Positions 11,931-27,751 of a stretch of DNA of 64,000 nucleotides are shown here, in pieces. The stretch is taken from positions 19,676,501-19,740,500 of the forward strand of contig JALIGW010000013.1 of the NCBI GenBank assembly GCA_023053685.1. The letters are read 5' to 3'. How positions within the stretch are numbered: the first letter of the stretch is position 1; each line of letters opens with the position of its first letter. This DNA is from Diadophis punctatus similis (lineage: Eukaryota > Chordata > Lepidosauria > Squamata > Dipsadidae). The notes beneath the pieces are model-generated. The model saw only the letters and a list, made by a program, of their open reading frames with translations, searched no databases and had not been told where the DNA came from. The position numbers and the translations under genes were made by a program.

Positions 11931-12549
11931 TATTCACAAAAAATGTAATACACAGCAAACAAGATTTATATGCTGGATTTCGTATCACTATATCACAAGT
12001 CGAACACTTTCCAAGCGTCTAGGACTGTGTGATGTATTTTCGTATGATGCGTGCAGATCCAAGTACGGTGGCCTTTTGCAACTGACAGATCGTGATTTTG
12101 TCAATGTTTATTGTTTTCAAATGCCGGTTAAGGTCTTTTGGCACAGCACCCAGTGTGCCGATTACCACTGGGACCACCTGTACTGGTTTATGCCAGAGTC
12201 GTTGTAATTCGATTTTAAGGTCCTGATATCGGTTAAGTTTTTCTTGTTGTTTTTCATCAATTCGACTGTCACCTGGTATGGCAACATCAATGATCCACAC
12301 TTTTTTATTTCCCACAATTGTGAGGTCTGGCGTATTATGTTCCAAAACCTTGTCAGTCTGAATTTGAAAGTCCCAAAGTATTTTGGCATGTTTGTTTTCA
12401 ACTACTTTCTCAGGTTTATGATCCCACCAGTTCTTTACCACTGGTAGGTGGTAGTTGTGGCACAGGTTCCAATGAAGCATCTGGGCCACGTAGTTGTGCC
12501 TCTGTTTGTAGTCCGTCTGTGCAATTTTCTTGCAGCCGCTGAGGATATG
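11931..12549 (-). mobile_element. R4/Dong-like LINE, 3' fragment inserted in (ATT)n
   Basis: The minus strand has an ORF of 156 codons (12489 down to 12019) that is the C-terminal end of an R4/Dong-type ORF. It contains HAKILWDFQIQTDK, then PDL followed about 10 residues later by WIIDVAIPGD, which fits the PD...D layout of the restriction-like endonuclease of these elements. Then come LNRYQDLKIELQRLW and VVPVVIGTLGAVPKDL. It is followed by an 88-bp 3' UTR. The 5' part is missing, as expected for a 5'-truncated insertion. It is bounded on both sides by long (ATT)n. Dong of silkworm is known to insert in TAA repeats. The ORF is intact over its length, so the copy is fairly young. The R2 or NeSL clades are alternatives. 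Confidence 0.75.
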
Positions 12550-12678
<129 letters not shown>

Positions 12679-12785
12679 TCAGTTGCTTTGCATGTACACT
12701 GAGAGTTGATGCACTGGAGACAAATGTCTTGTGTGTCTAATCACATATGGCCAAATAAAGTCTTCTGTTCTGTTCTGTTCCATTC
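12679..12785 (+). mobile_element. L2/Maui-like LINE 3' end, second part with tail
   Basis: Contains GTACACTGAGAGTTGATGCA, a segment ending TCTAATCACATATGGCC, then AATAAAGT and a (TGTTC)n tail. This is the usual terminal part of such elements, which carry a trinucleotide tract just upstream. It continues the segment at 11640-11845. Confidence 0.65.
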
Positions 12786-13110
12786 CACTCAACTCAACTC
12801 CTAGATTATTCTAATGGAGAACTCGATGTGCATGCAACATTTACCTGGACCAAATTTCATTTAATAAAATGGGATTTACTTTATGAAAAATACATAGGAT
12901 TGAGTTATTAGTGTAAGTTCCTGAAATGCTTCCAAGTTTTATGAATGATTGTGTGCTATGATTTAGAAGAGTTTAATATAATTAAAATAAAGCTATATTT
13001 CCTTATTATAATTGTTTAAAATAATGTGTCATTATAAATTTAACTTTTATTGACTATCAGTTAAATTAACAAATTCATTTTACCTGGAACAGATATCTTC
13101 TTATCTCTTT
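12786..13110. other. AT-rich intronic sequence, nothing recognised
   Basis: Nothing supported. Confidence 0.35.
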
Positions 13111-14640
<1,530 letters not shown>

Positions 14641-14910
14641 TAAAAATCTACTCATTTATTCTTTCATTATATTGCTCTGTTATCTAGTTATAACCTTTAC
14701 ACCATATGGTAATAGTTGGAAACGAGAATGTGCTAATTAATTATACTTTCCTTTAGGATCCTTCTGGTAATTTAGGGCAGGAGTTAGATTATTAGTTGTT
14801 TGTGCACATATTAAGCTCTGTTCATATAGCACTGACAAAAGATGCTCCAACTAAATTACAGTTCCTTTCCCCTTGCTATTTCTTATATGTCATAGAAAAA
14901 TCTTCTAGAA

Positions 14911-15045
14911 CAGTGTTTCTCAACCTTGGCAGTTTGAAGATGTGTGGACTTCAACTCCCAGAATTCCCCAGCCAGCGCTGCTGGCTGGGGAATTCTGGGA
15001 GTTGAAGTCCACACATCTTCAAACTGCCAAGGTTGAGAAACACTG
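14911..15045. mobile_element. perfectly palindromic hAT MITE (TIR CAGTGTTTCTCAACC), TSD TTCTAGAA
   Basis: The 135-bp element is two 66-bp arms that are exact reverse complements, separated by a 3-base loop GCT (14977-14979). It starts CAGTGTTTCTCAACC and ends in its complement. It is flanked on both sides by TTCTAGAA (14903-14910 and 15046-15053). This 8-bp duplication fits the TCTAGA-centred preference of Charlie-type hAT elements. Because the duplication is itself a palindrome, the perfect inverted repeat extends to 74 bp per arm. No mismatch was found, so the insertion is recent or the arms have been homogenised. Confidence 0.93.
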
Positions 15046-15053
15046 TTCTAGAA

Positions 15054-15971
15054 CATCAGTCCCCTGGAATTACATAACTCATTAGGAGAAAAGCAGGAAT
15101 AAGAGCTTCTTTCTTTTTCTCTTCTTTAATGTAGGGACCAAAACTAATTCAAAAACTACTCAATCAGCATTTCATTCCTCTTTTTTCCTCATCCAACTGA
15201 GCCTTTTCTCCTGAGCACTGTAAAGTATGCTTTGGGAACTCAATTGCTGCAAACTATAGATCAAGAAAGGACAAAATGTCCCTGTAGTCTCATCTGCTGA
15301 AATGAATAAGTTCCTCGATCACTCATGTTGGTGAATTTGCAGAAAAAGAGAATAAGCAGCATAAAGCATTTTGAAAATTAGTCTCTCAGGCCTATAAAAT
15401 AATTTTAATAGGGTCATATTCATACATCCAAAACCAAACAAATTTGATTTTCTGGAACACTCTTGTGAAGTAGAGTCTTTTTCATAAATAATCAATAAGC
15501 ACAATGATGACATCATATGTAATTATTGGCAGATGTCTTTTCTGTGAGTAAACAATTACTAAAAGTATGTCATCACTGAATTAGAAAACTTGGCATTTGC
15601 TAGTTGTGAGTAAGGATAGCAACTAGTAAGAACATCTGCCAAATCCAATGTCTAGCATGATTCATCCTGGCACAGCCTATCAGTTCATTATATTTCCTTT
15701 GAAGATAGTTGATGATGGAGGTGAAAAATTAATTATCAAGCACTTGGGATCCTGAAAATAAGCTACTTGGACTATAAAACTGAATTGTGTTTCTTCTTAT
15801 AAACTAATGCAATCATGAATTCTCTCAGTACACAATATAAAGTTAAGCCAACAAAAAAAAATGATTGGAAGCTACAGAGGGGGAAAAAATCCAGAAAAAA
15901 ATTGAATACATTGTTATAGGACAGTGACTCAAGATGCTGCTGACCTTTACATTCTAAACCCCCCTCTTTCT
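15054..15971. other. intronic sequence, nothing recognised
   Basis: Nothing supported. Confidence 0.35.
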
Positions 15972-16237
15972 CAGGGGTGGGTTCCGGATTCTGTTACTGC
16001 CGGTTTGCTCAGGGATGCACCACACGGGCGTGCACGCATTGCACACATGCATGCGCAGTACTAAAAAAAACTTTTGCGAAGCAAAAAATAAGATGGTGGC
16101 GCCTATGGCACTGCCAAGAGAACCAGCTCGGGGGGTGGGGGTGCCAAGCTGGGGTCACTGCCAGTTCCAGTGACCCAGGCCGCCAAGTTACTATTGGTTC
16201 TATAGAACCGGTCCGAACCGGTAGGAACCCACCTTTT
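15972..16237. mobile_element. hAT MITE, family A
   Basis: Begins CAGGGGTGGGTTCCGG and ends with CCGGTAGGAACCCACC, the inverted ends of family A. Internally it has a GCATGCGCAGTACTAAAAAA block, then AAGATGGTGGCGCC, both shared with the copy at 47378. The left flank is CTCTTTCT; the right flank is too altered for a clear duplication, so the right border is approximate. Confidence 0.85.
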
Positions 16238-16902
16238 CTTTCCCTCTTGAGCATATGGCTCAAGAATTTCTAACCCCCTGCCTGCATGCTTTCCATACTT
16301 TGTTTACTTTAAGGGTGGATATTTTTATGTGGGTTGGAGACTGCTGCTGATTACTTATAGAAGATTTTGTAGAGAACTTTAAGGGAAATATGTGGCAACC
16401 ATCAGTAAGAAAATGAGCTCAGCAGGGGGAAGCAGGAAAGTGTAAGAAATAAATGGTTCTGCCTCTACTCTCTTTGACATAAGAGGCAGAAAAAGAGACC
16501 ATGTTAGGCTTTCAAGGTTCTGTTATTATAGTCTATATCAATACAGTCATTTTAGTATTTCTCATGGTATCTGTTTCCTGCCTTGCTCCCTCTTACAAGG
16601 AATTTGCCTTTACTATGTGATATTACCAGGAATTGGATGACATTATAGGATGGAGCAAAGTTGTTTGTTTGTTTTGCTTTTGGAGGGGGAATATAAGGAT
16701 AATGATAAAAATAGGAGCAGAAAGGTTTTGGAAAGCAAATTTCCACTAAGTCCACCCTTAATGTTCCTAGTCAGTGGCCCCAAATCATTCCAATACTATT
16801 TGTCCAAATTTTGATGCTGTGACTTTTGGCCAATTGAAGAATTAGATATGTAACAACTAAAATTGAAGCAGTTTATCTTCTTAAGGCACCACTCCTATTT
16901 TA
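16238..16902. other. intronic sequence, nothing recognised
   Basis: Nothing supported. Confidence 0.35.
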
Positions 16903-16962
16903 AAGTGACCAGATTTTTTTTTTTTAAGCGGGACGGGGGGGAGGACGTCTGGTCACCTTATC
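16903..16962. repeat. short MITE-like inverted repeat
   Basis: GTGACCAGATTTT on the left pairs with GTCTGGTCACC on the right around a poly-T and G-rich centre. This is the layout of a very short MITE. Target duplication is unclear. Confidence 0.5.
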
Positions 16963-17029
16963 CTATTTCCATCTTTATTTTGAAGGAAAAAATATATAAT
17001 TAAAAGCAAAAAATAATCAACTGGAAATG

Positions 17030-17300
17030 TTTGAAGATGAGAGAAGGCCGGCTCTGCTAGTATGGACATGTCCAGAGAGTAGCACCTTTCACCATTGCCA
17101 AGACTGCCTATCAACTAGAAGTCAATTGCTGGTGACCTTGTGAGCAGCCAAAACAGAGATGGCAAGACACCATCAATAAAGATATGCAAGCTATGGGCCT
17201 GCACCCTGGAGATGCAGCTGACCAAGCAAAGTAGTGTTCAATGATCTGAAAAGCAGACCCTGCACCTTCGGGAATATGCTAGGAAGAAGAAGTAGTTTTC
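17030..17300 (+). mobile_element. LINE C-terminal fragment
   Basis: Translation gives a WYGHVQR-like segment and then PKQRWQDTINKDMQAMG, resembling the (R)WxGH...GRPxxRWxD...D block at the end of many Jockey/RTE-type ORF2 proteins. Stops interrupt it. Clade is not assigned. Confidence 0.5.
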
Positions 17301-17429
17301 CAATGACACTGTCAGTATATAAAGCTTCATGAATTGGAATAGACATGGTAACAGGTCAGCCAATGGGGACTGTTTGGTGACCCAGATGGCTTGGAGCCTG
17401 GGCGTGGCTTAGATTCACTGATCTGTATA

Positions 17430-20009
<2,580 letters not shown>

Positions 20010-20017
20010 GTATAGAC

Positions 20018-20449
20018 CAGTGATGGCGAACCTATGGCACGCGTGCCACAGGTGGCACGCAGAGCCATATCTGCCGGCACGCGAGCTGTTGCCCTAGCTC
20101 AGCTCCAGCTTGCATGTGTGCGCCGGCCAGCTGATTTTTGGCTCATGCGGAGGCTCTGGGAGGGCATTTTAGGCTTCTGGAGGGCCTCCGGGGGGCGGAG
20201 GGCATTTTTGCCCTCCCCAGGCTCCAGGGAAGCCTCTGGAGCCTGGGGAGGGCAAAAAATGGGCCTACCGGGCCCACCAGAAGTCAGGAAATGGGCTGTT
20301 TCTGGCCTCCAGAGGACCTCTGTGGGGGCGGGGGAGGCCGTTTTCACCCTTCCCAGGCATTGAATTATGGGTGTGGGCACTCGCATGTGTGTGATAGCAT
20401 GCACGCAAGTGCTTTCGGCACCCGAGGGAAAAAAGGTTCGCCATCACTG
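20018..20449. mobile_element. hAT MITE family E (TIR CAGTGATGGCGAACC), TSD GTATAGAC
   Basis: It starts CAGTGATGGCGAACC and ends GGTTCGCCATCACTG, exact complements over 15 bp. It is flanked by GTATAGAC at 20010-20017 and 20450-20457. The GC-rich inside contains a hairpin built on GGGCAAAAA/TTTTTGCCC and GGCTCCAG/CTGGAGCC (20200-20265). Open frames across it are compositional. A second copy, in the other orientation, lies at 35671-36041. Confidence 0.93.
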
Positions 20450-20457
20450 GTATAGAC

Positions 20458-21331
20458 TGAGGAACTCAAACCCATGTTTCAGCAGTAGTTTAGAACAACA
20501 GCTGATAGCAACAGAAGCCAACTGGAAGGTGGCTAAATGGTAGCTAAAGACTTTGGTATAAACTCAAGCCACAAAAGAGAACAGTATTGTTTAGGACTGA
20601 GATATAACCATAGACATATGGTATAGTATAAAATAGCATAGGCCTAGTAATAAGTTTTAATGTAGAAGTTAGGAAGATAAGCTTTTTTAAATAAAAGTCT
20701 CTGTGGAAATGTAAGGAAGTCTGTTGATTGCTGGTCTGTACCATTTCCCAAAAGAACCCACTCACAAGAGCCAAATAGTGTATAGAAACTAAACAAGATT
20801 TTCAATCCAAATAACTTAGAATTCTTGCTTACTTGATAATCTCAAGTTAATTTTCATGACCATTTGAAAATATGGATCTTAGAAACAGAATAAAGAATGG
20901 AGAAGAAATACATACAAATTAACTGCTAATAATCTTTGGGCCTAGTCAAATGATTTTAGACTGATCGATGTCAAGAGATTTAGGTGTCATAAACCACAGT
21001 ATCTTACCATTTTGGTTGCAAATGCAATGTCTGAGAGGTAAGTACTATTGATTTCATGAATTTCCATCTATTCTAGTATGAAAGAAAAGCTATAACACCC
21101 ATAAAGATGAGTTTCCTTTCAAAGTATAAATGTGCCTTTTAAGGATTTCCATTTTTTATGGAGAGCTTTCACTTTTATTTCTGTTAAGTTCTGTGTAAAG
21201 GGATCTAAACTTGTGCCATTTTTTAAAATTATATACCATCATTTTTTAAAAAAACTTGCAATGAATACATAGATTTTCTCCAGTCTCTTCCTAACCCGTT
21301 TTTTCAAGTCTAGCCATATTACACTTATCAT
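20458..21331. other. intronic sequence, nothing recognised
   Basis: Nothing supported. Confidence 0.35.
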
Positions 21332-21557
21332 GAGCCGTGATGGTGCAACGGTTAGAGTGCAGTATTGCATTACTTCTGCTGCCTGCAATTTGGCAGTTCA
21401 AATCTCACCAGGCTTAAAGTTGACTCAGCCTTCGATCCTTCGAGGTGGATAAAATAAGGACCCAGATTTCTGGGAGCAATATGCTGACTCTGTAAACTAC
21501 TTAGAGAGGGCTGTAAAGCACTGTAAAGTGGTATATAAGTCTAAGTGCTATTGCTAT
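21332..21557 (+). mobile_element. Sauria-type tRNA-derived SINE
   Basis: Box A region GATGGTGCAACGGTTAGAGT, box B GTTCAAATCTCACC, the body TTGACTCAGCCTTCGATCC, and a tail TATATAAGTCTAAGTGCTAT. All parts of the SINE are present. Confidence 0.9.
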
Positions 21558-21835
21558 AACTGAATCCATCTTGCACCTACTGTCAGGGAACACTGTCTGT
21601 TCCACAGTAGTGAAAGCTTCTCTTTCTAGAAATTGTGTATATTTCTGAATAAAAATGAACATTCTAAATTTCACTGCAAAACTCTTAATTCCTGCACACA
21701 ATTAGCATGCAAAAAGATGAGCCTAGGATTTTCTTAATCTCATGGAGATCACATACACAAGATTTAGGTTTGTTTTTGCCCCGCAAATAATTTTATTATG
21801 AAAGAATTAAAGGTTTGCAAGTATCTTCTTATAGG

Positions 21836-22655
21836 GTGAGTCAAAACGTAATACCATTTTCTTTAGGACAGGTATAATTACCAACACAGCAGACATCAAA
21901 ATGAAGCTGGTCCTCTGTGGATCACATCCCTACTTTTCAACATAGTCACTGTTTTTCTCAATAGCAACGTTCCACCTTCGAATGAGAGCATGTATCCCTG
22001 CCTTGTAAAATTTTGTTGACTGTTCTTTGAGCCACTTTGAGCCACTTTGAGCAGAGATGGTGCAGTGGTTAAAAGCAACACTGCAGGCTACTGCTAGTTC
22101 AGCAGTTCAGCTGTTCAAATCTCACCAGGCTCAAGGTTGACTCAGCCTTCCATCCTTCCGAGGTGGGTAAAATGAGGACCCAGATTGTTGGGGGCAATAT
22201 GCTGAACTCTGTAAACCACTTAGAGAGGGCTGTAAAGCACTATGAAGCGGTATATAAGTCTAAGTGCTATTGCTATTGCTATTCTGCACTGCAGTTTTCA
22301 CTTCCTCGTCACTGGAATAATAATCCTCCATACTCACCAGATTTAGCGCCTTCAGACTATCATCTCTTCGGCCCCATGAAAGAGGGTTTGAGAGGCAAAC
22401 ATTATTCCAGTGACCAGGAAGTGAAAACTGCAGTGAAGAAGTGGCTCAAAGAACAGTCAACAAAATTTTACAAGACAGGGATACATGCTCTCATTCGAAG
22501 GTGGAACATTGCTATTGAGAGAAATGGTGACTATGTTGAGAAGTAGGGATGTGATCCACAGAGGACCAGCTTCATTTTGATGTATGCTACATGTTCCTGT
22601 GTTGGTAATTATACCTGTCGTAAAGAAAATGGCATTACCTTTTGACTCACCCTCG
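21836..22655. mobile_element. palindromic mariner remnant split by a SINE
   Basis: Both ends are GGGTGAGTCAAAA and its complement. The right half (22286-22655) encodes the C-terminal end of a mariner transposase on the + strand: PPYSPDLAPSDYHLFGPMKE to NGDYVEK and a stop, including the last catalytic Asp of the PDLAPSDYHLF motif. The left half (21836-22046) is the reverse complement of the same C-terminal and UTR sequence, so the element is two inverted copies of the 3' part. A small loop at about 22323-22396 separates the arms. A SINE sits in the left arm. The N-terminal and central transposase are missing, so it cannot make an active enzyme. Confidence 0.85.
22051..22283 (+). mobile_element. 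Sauria-type SINE inside the mariner arm
   Basis: Contains GATGGTGCAGTGGTTAAAAG (box A side), GTTCAAATCTCACCAGGC (box B), the TTGACTCAGCCTTCCATCC body and a TATATAAGTCTAAGTGCTAT tail. Just before it TGAGCCACTT is duplicated in tandem. The mariner arm resumes after it with CACTGCAGTTTTCACTTCC. Confidence 0.9.
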
Positions 22656-22659
22656 AGGG

Positions 22660-23280
22660 TATTTAATGCTAATGCTAACTTTTTGTATATTTATTTCCCC
22701 ACTGCCTATCTCAATCCAAAGTTATCTTACTGTATTGATGTACATTTACTAAAACTACTTGACTTTATTGACTCTACCAATTTCCATCTCCATGGCTATG
22801 TCCTGGTTCTATATCTTCCTATCTCTCTTATTTCCTATTTCTCTATATATTTTCCCTTATTTCTCCATGTTTTCAGCTCTTGAAGCCAAACACGGTCCAT
22901 TTACATCTGAAAGTCCTTTTTATTCACTCTCTAAAGATTTGTAGCATAAGAGCTTTTCCTCTTTCTGCCCCTAGTACTCACAATCCTCTCTTCCTGGAAT
23001 TGCTTGATAAAATTCTGTCTGGACTAATGCAAGGAGTTGGCTTACTTCAGGTGTTTTGCAGATGCTGGTTGGACTCCTCCTGTGTCTCCGCACACCCCTC
23101 CCCCCTCGGCTCTGTCTCAGCAAATCTTGCCTGTCAGGCAGTTCCTTCAAGGTTTGCAGCTTCCATATATAATGAGACTACTGCTAAATTTGCTCACTTG
23201 TGACTTTGAGTTGGAAGCTTTTCCTAGGTTGTTTGCTGCAGTCTTAGTGGCAGAACTCCTTTGGCACCATTCCACTACAC
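22660..23280. other. intronic sequence, nothing recognised
   Basis: Pyrimidine-rich. No repeat family was recognised. Confidence 0.35.
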
Positions 23281-23510
23281 ACTGCAAGTTTTTATTTTAT
23301 TATTACTTTATTTTATTTTATTATTTTATTTTATTTTATTATTTTATTATTTTATTTTATTTTATTTTATTTTATTTATTTTATTTTATTTTATTTTATT
23401 TTTTATTTTTTTATTTTTTATTTTATTTTATTTTATTTATTTATTTTATTTTATATTTTATTATTTTATTTTATTTTATTATTTTATTATTTTATTATTT
23501 ATTTATTTAT

Positions 23511-23551
<41 letters not shown>

Positions 23552-23552
23552 C
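23281..23552. repeat. (TTTTA)n/(TTTA)n/(TTAG)n tail of the adjacent LINE
   Basis: An irregular TTTTA/TTTA run changing into about ten TTAG units (23511-23552). On the minus strand it lies directly after the LINE 3' end, so it is probably an expanded LINE tail. Long ORFs through it are artefacts. Confidence 0.9.
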
Positions 23553-25430
23553 AAACATGTACAAGATAACAGGTATAAGTATAAACATGAATATGAACAC
23601 AGGAAATGGGTACGAATAAATGGGGACAGTAGGATAGGGATGGTAGGCACACTGGTGCACTTATGCACGACCCTTACAGACCTCTTAGGAATGCAGTGAG
23701 GTCCATGGTAGACAGTTTAAGGTTGAAGCTACGGGGATTTGATGAAGTAACAACAGAGTCAGGTAGAGCATTCCAGGCATTGACAACTCTATCGCTGAAG
23801 TCATATTTTCTGCAATTGAGTTTGGAGTGGTTTATCTTGAGTTTGTATCTATTGTGTGCTCGTGTATTATTGTGGTTGAAGCTGAAGTAGTCATTGGCAG
23901 GTAGGATGTTGTAGCAGATAATTTTGTGTACTACACTTAGGTCAAACTGTAGGCGGTGTAGTTGTAGGTTGTCCAAGCCTAAGATTTCAAACCTGGTGGC
24001 ATAAGGTATTGTATTGTGAGCAGAGGAGTGGAGTACTCTTCTCGTGAAATATCTCTGGACTCATTCAATTGTATTAATGTCCAATATACAGTGCGGATTC
24101 CAGGCAGATGATCTATATTCGAGAATTGGTCTAGCAAAGGTTTTGTATGCCCTAGTTTGCAGTACAATATTACCAGAGAAGAAGGATCACAAGATTAGGT
24201 TAACAACTTTTAATGCCTTTTTGGTAATGCTGTTACAGTGAGCTCTGGCACTTAGATCGTTTGAGATGAGTACTCCAAGGTCCTTGACAGAGTGAGGGTC
24301 GTCTACGAGGTCGTATCCGCCCAGCTTGTATTTGGTGTTCTGATTTTTTTTTGCCAATGTGTAAGACAGAGCATTTATTGGTTGAGATTTGGAGTTGCCA
24401 ATTGTTTGACCATTCTGACACATGGTCAAGGTCACTTTGTAGGGCAGCAGCATTGTCAGTGGTGTTGAATAGTTTTACGTCATCAGCAAAGAGGATGCAG
24501 TTGCTTAGAATATGATCACAAAGGTCATTTATGTAAAGTATAAAGAGTCTGGGTCCTAAAACACTGCCTTGGGTGACACTGCTGATAACTGGTGCAGGGT
24601 TTGATAGGGCGCTCCCTATTCTGACTACTTGATGCCTGTTTAACAGGAACGCAGCTATCCACTTATGTAGGGATCCGGAAATGCCATAAGAGTTTAGCTT
24701 TTAACAGTAGTTTGTCATGTACCACTGAATCAAAGGCTTTGCAGAAATCTATGTAAATTGCGTCTATTTCTTTACCCTGGTTGAGTTGTGTAGTCCATAT
24801 GTTTTTGCAGTGTATGAGTTGCAGATTACAGGACAAATTTTCCTGAAACCTAACTGTTTGTTAGAGAGTAGGTTGTTTGTCTCTAAATGGAAGGGTAATG
24901 GATTGGTTTATGATTGATTCCAAGACTTTGCAGGTGATGCAACACAGTGAGATTGGTCTGTAATTTTCAACTAGGCTGGGGTCTCCCTTTTTGAAGATAG
25001 GGATGACTGTGGCTAATGATCATAGGTTGGGCAAGGAGCTGGTTCTGAAGGATATTTCATAGATTATGCTTAGAGGTTCTGCTATGGCAGTGGAAATCTT
25101 TTTTAAGAAGTAGGCACATAATTCATCAGGGCCAATAGATAGAGATGGTTTTAGGTTGCATAGTGCCTTTTCAACGTTATCATCAGTAAAATTGATATGT
25201 AGCAGATCGTTGCAATTAGTTGTGGTACGTCTAGGGAATGTGGGGCATGAGCCATTGCTGTTTACAAAGACTGAACTGAAGAACGTGTTGAAGAGGTTGG
25301 CCTTAATGGCTTCATCATTACAGTCTTTCCCGTTAGGCCCTTTTAGGGGTAGGATGGTTCTCGAGTCTTTAAGTTTTGTGTTTACAAAATTATAGTTTTT
25401 AGAGTTCTTTCTGGGACAAATTGTTCAATA
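23553..25430 (-). mobile_element. Jockey-superfamily (CR1/L2-like) LINE, 3' two thirds, decayed
   Basis: The minus strand reads as ORF2 of a CR1/L2-type LINE from the linker before the RT through to the stop. Segments include NYRPISL (motif A side), AIYIDFCKAFDSV, the LFADDVKLF active-site region near 24470, EWSNNWQLQIS, SVKDLGVLISNDLSARAH, and a C-terminal block with NHNNTRAHNRYKL and NAWNALPDS. Several frame breaks divide it. A second copy of the same family lies at 62868-63793. I do not fix the clade. Confidence 0.85.
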
Positions 25431-26538
25431 AAGAATACAGTAATAAGGTAGGTTGCCTTCTCAGAGTGAAACAAAGCACAACAGTGTGTTATAGCAAAAA
25501 CATCAGTACTAGTGAGTATAGATTTTGCTCTCTGTTTATATATAGTAGCTTCCCCTTATAGTGCTGATGGGCTTGTGGTTTTCTCCTTGATTAGGGTATT
25601 ATTGTCTGCCTTGTTTGCCTGGTGTTAATCCCTGCTTTTCTCGGTATTGGCTGTTGGAGAGAATGTGGTCTGGTCTTTTTTATTTCCTTCTTAGTTTTTT
25701 ATTGTGTCTTTTGAAAGTTGTGAATATGGTTTATCTTTATGTGTTTATTAACAGCTGTTTTGTCTGAATGCTAAGCTTCCAGAAATTCCCTAGCTTTTTG
25801 GATTTAGCTGGTCTAAGGTGCTAACAATTTCTCATTTGAAACTGTGGTTGTCTATGTGTCGTGAGATTAAGGAGGTTTCATGATGTCTTCTAACTACTAG
25901 ATGGTGTTCCTTGATGCACTCTGCTAATCTCCTGCCTTTCTGTTCAACACAGTGGCTGTTACAGTCCTTATACTTGCATTATGAGAACACTATGTTCTTA
26001 TCTATTAGGTTGCATAACAGTTTATGCATGATTATTCTCCACACTGAAACTATGAGGTATCATGGCTTATTTTCTATCTATGCATTCTTTTTCTCTTGCC
26101 TTCATTCTCTCAGGATTTCTTTCTCCATATCCTCAAATCTGGAACTGTTGTCATTACGTGAATTTAGAGGTCTGGGAACAGATGGTTAAAGTTATTTTTG
26201 AATGATATTATTATAGTCACTATTTATGGTTTTTGAAAGAACGATGGCACTTTTGCTTGTTGCAAAATGCAGATGGATATATTTAACACGTAGTTAGAAA
26301 AGTGTAAAACAAATATCTAATTAGATAAAGGGCAATTTATAGTGAGTCTAAGCATTTATTCCAATACTAGTTTGCATTGCTTTTTAAAAAGAATTATATT
26401 TCACATGCATTTAAACATATTTTAATTTCACATTGTTATCCTCATGGATAATAAATTTTCAGGCAATAAAAATACTTGTCCTTGTGGAGAACAGAAATAC
26501 ATTTCCAACTAGTACTGGTAGATACTTAATTTTTTAAT
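25431..26538. other. intronic sequence, nothing recognised
   Basis: Nothing supported; T-rich. Confidence 0.35.
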
Positions 26539-26650
26539 CCGGGTTTCTCAACTTTGGCAACTTTAAAATGTGTGGACCAGTTCATCTTGGTTGGAAATTC
26601 TGTGAGTTGAAATCCAAACATCTTAAAATTGCCAAGGTTGATAAACACTG
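26539..26650. mobile_element. old palindromic hAT MITE (relative of 14911 element)
   Basis: The left arm GGGTTTCTCAACTTTGGCAA and the right arm ending GCCAAGGTTGATAAACACTG are diverged versions of the perfect palindrome at 14911-15045. Flanks TTTTTAAT and CTTTAGAT are only partly alike. Its age contrasts with the perfect copy. Confidence 0.75.
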
Positions 26651-27746
26651 CTTTAGATGATGGGCTACTTTTTCCTGTGAATTTCATGTTGCAAAAACTA
26701 CAAGATTGTTGGGCCCCTGGTTCACAGATTTCATACACTATTTCAAATATTTCAAATAGACTCATGTTCATAATCACTTGTATAGAGAGGAAACATCTGG
26801 TGGCTGGAGTCCACACATACTGCTTTACTGACCAGAGGTGGTCAGGTTGCTTCATAGCTAGTGGTGACATTGCAATAAATCCATGAATGAGGTAGAGGAG
26901 GGGTTTCTGTTGTTGCTGTTGTTGTTTTAACTATTTTATGAGGGTTTAGGTACTTCTGCTCCAGCTTGGATGAATTTCTTGAATCAAAATGATGGACCTC
27001 AAAAAGGACTGTGATGATGTTGCAAAAAGATGTTTTGAGAGGACGACAGCAGAGTTGGGTAATCTGAGGGTCCTTTTGCTATTTTTATATAGAATGAACA
27101 CAAAACATACAATAGGAGCCTTTAAATGGTTTTTAAAAATATTAAAAGGCAAATAAAACCCACAGTTTTGCAGGAGTTCGGTGTGTTTGTGTGTGCTATA
27201 CCAGTGTATTGCATGGTCGTACTTTGCATCATTGCTTTGCTTTTGCAACTGCCCTACATACTCTAACACACACAACTGCAACAATAAATGCGAAGACTGA
27301 TTGACAAAGAAGTTGATCATCATTGGTCTATAGCAACAGAACTCTTTATAGGTTTATAGAATTAAAGCCATGCTATGTGTAATCCTAATTTTTGAATGAG
27401 CCGGAGGAGTTGCAAGTACTCTAGGAACATTCAGAAGGAACCTCAAGTTTATTTTTAGTATAACATACACAGTTTGAGCCCAAATGGATCTGACAGTTTT
27501 ATTTCCCTGAGGGATTGGTTTTATATTATATACATTGAGCAAATTGACCTTTATTCCATGCTGATCATTTTATTGTCAAATAGCCTTAAAAAGTTTAATC
27601 TGAAAGTACTATTGTATTTGGAGAACAATCAATGTGAGAAGAAGATATTCCTCCTGAAGGGACAGGCAAAAGTAGAACATATTTTGGGGAATTATCAGAA
27701 GAGATGGGGAAAAGAAAGCAAATGTAAATGATGCCTATGGCTGCCT
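26651..27746. other. intronic sequence, nothing recognised
   Basis: Nothing supported, except a short (TTG)n-like run near 26907. Confidence 0.35.
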
Positions 27747-27751
27747 ACTAT

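Noticed and set aside
20034..20455. Overlapping frames on both strands at about 20.0-20.5 kb
   Set aside because: They lie inside a GC-rich hAT MITE with exact TSDs and a hairpin; no protein family matched.
21332..21557. tRNA gene
   Set aside because: A and B boxes are present but the tRNA-like part leads into a SINE body and tail; no cloverleaf 3' half. The same holds for the other SINE heads at 22051, 33789 and 59376.
23037..23522. 161-codon + strand frame rich in Phe, Tyr, Leu
   Set aside because: It is the TTTTA/TTTA tract and its edge, on the opposite strand to the LINE.
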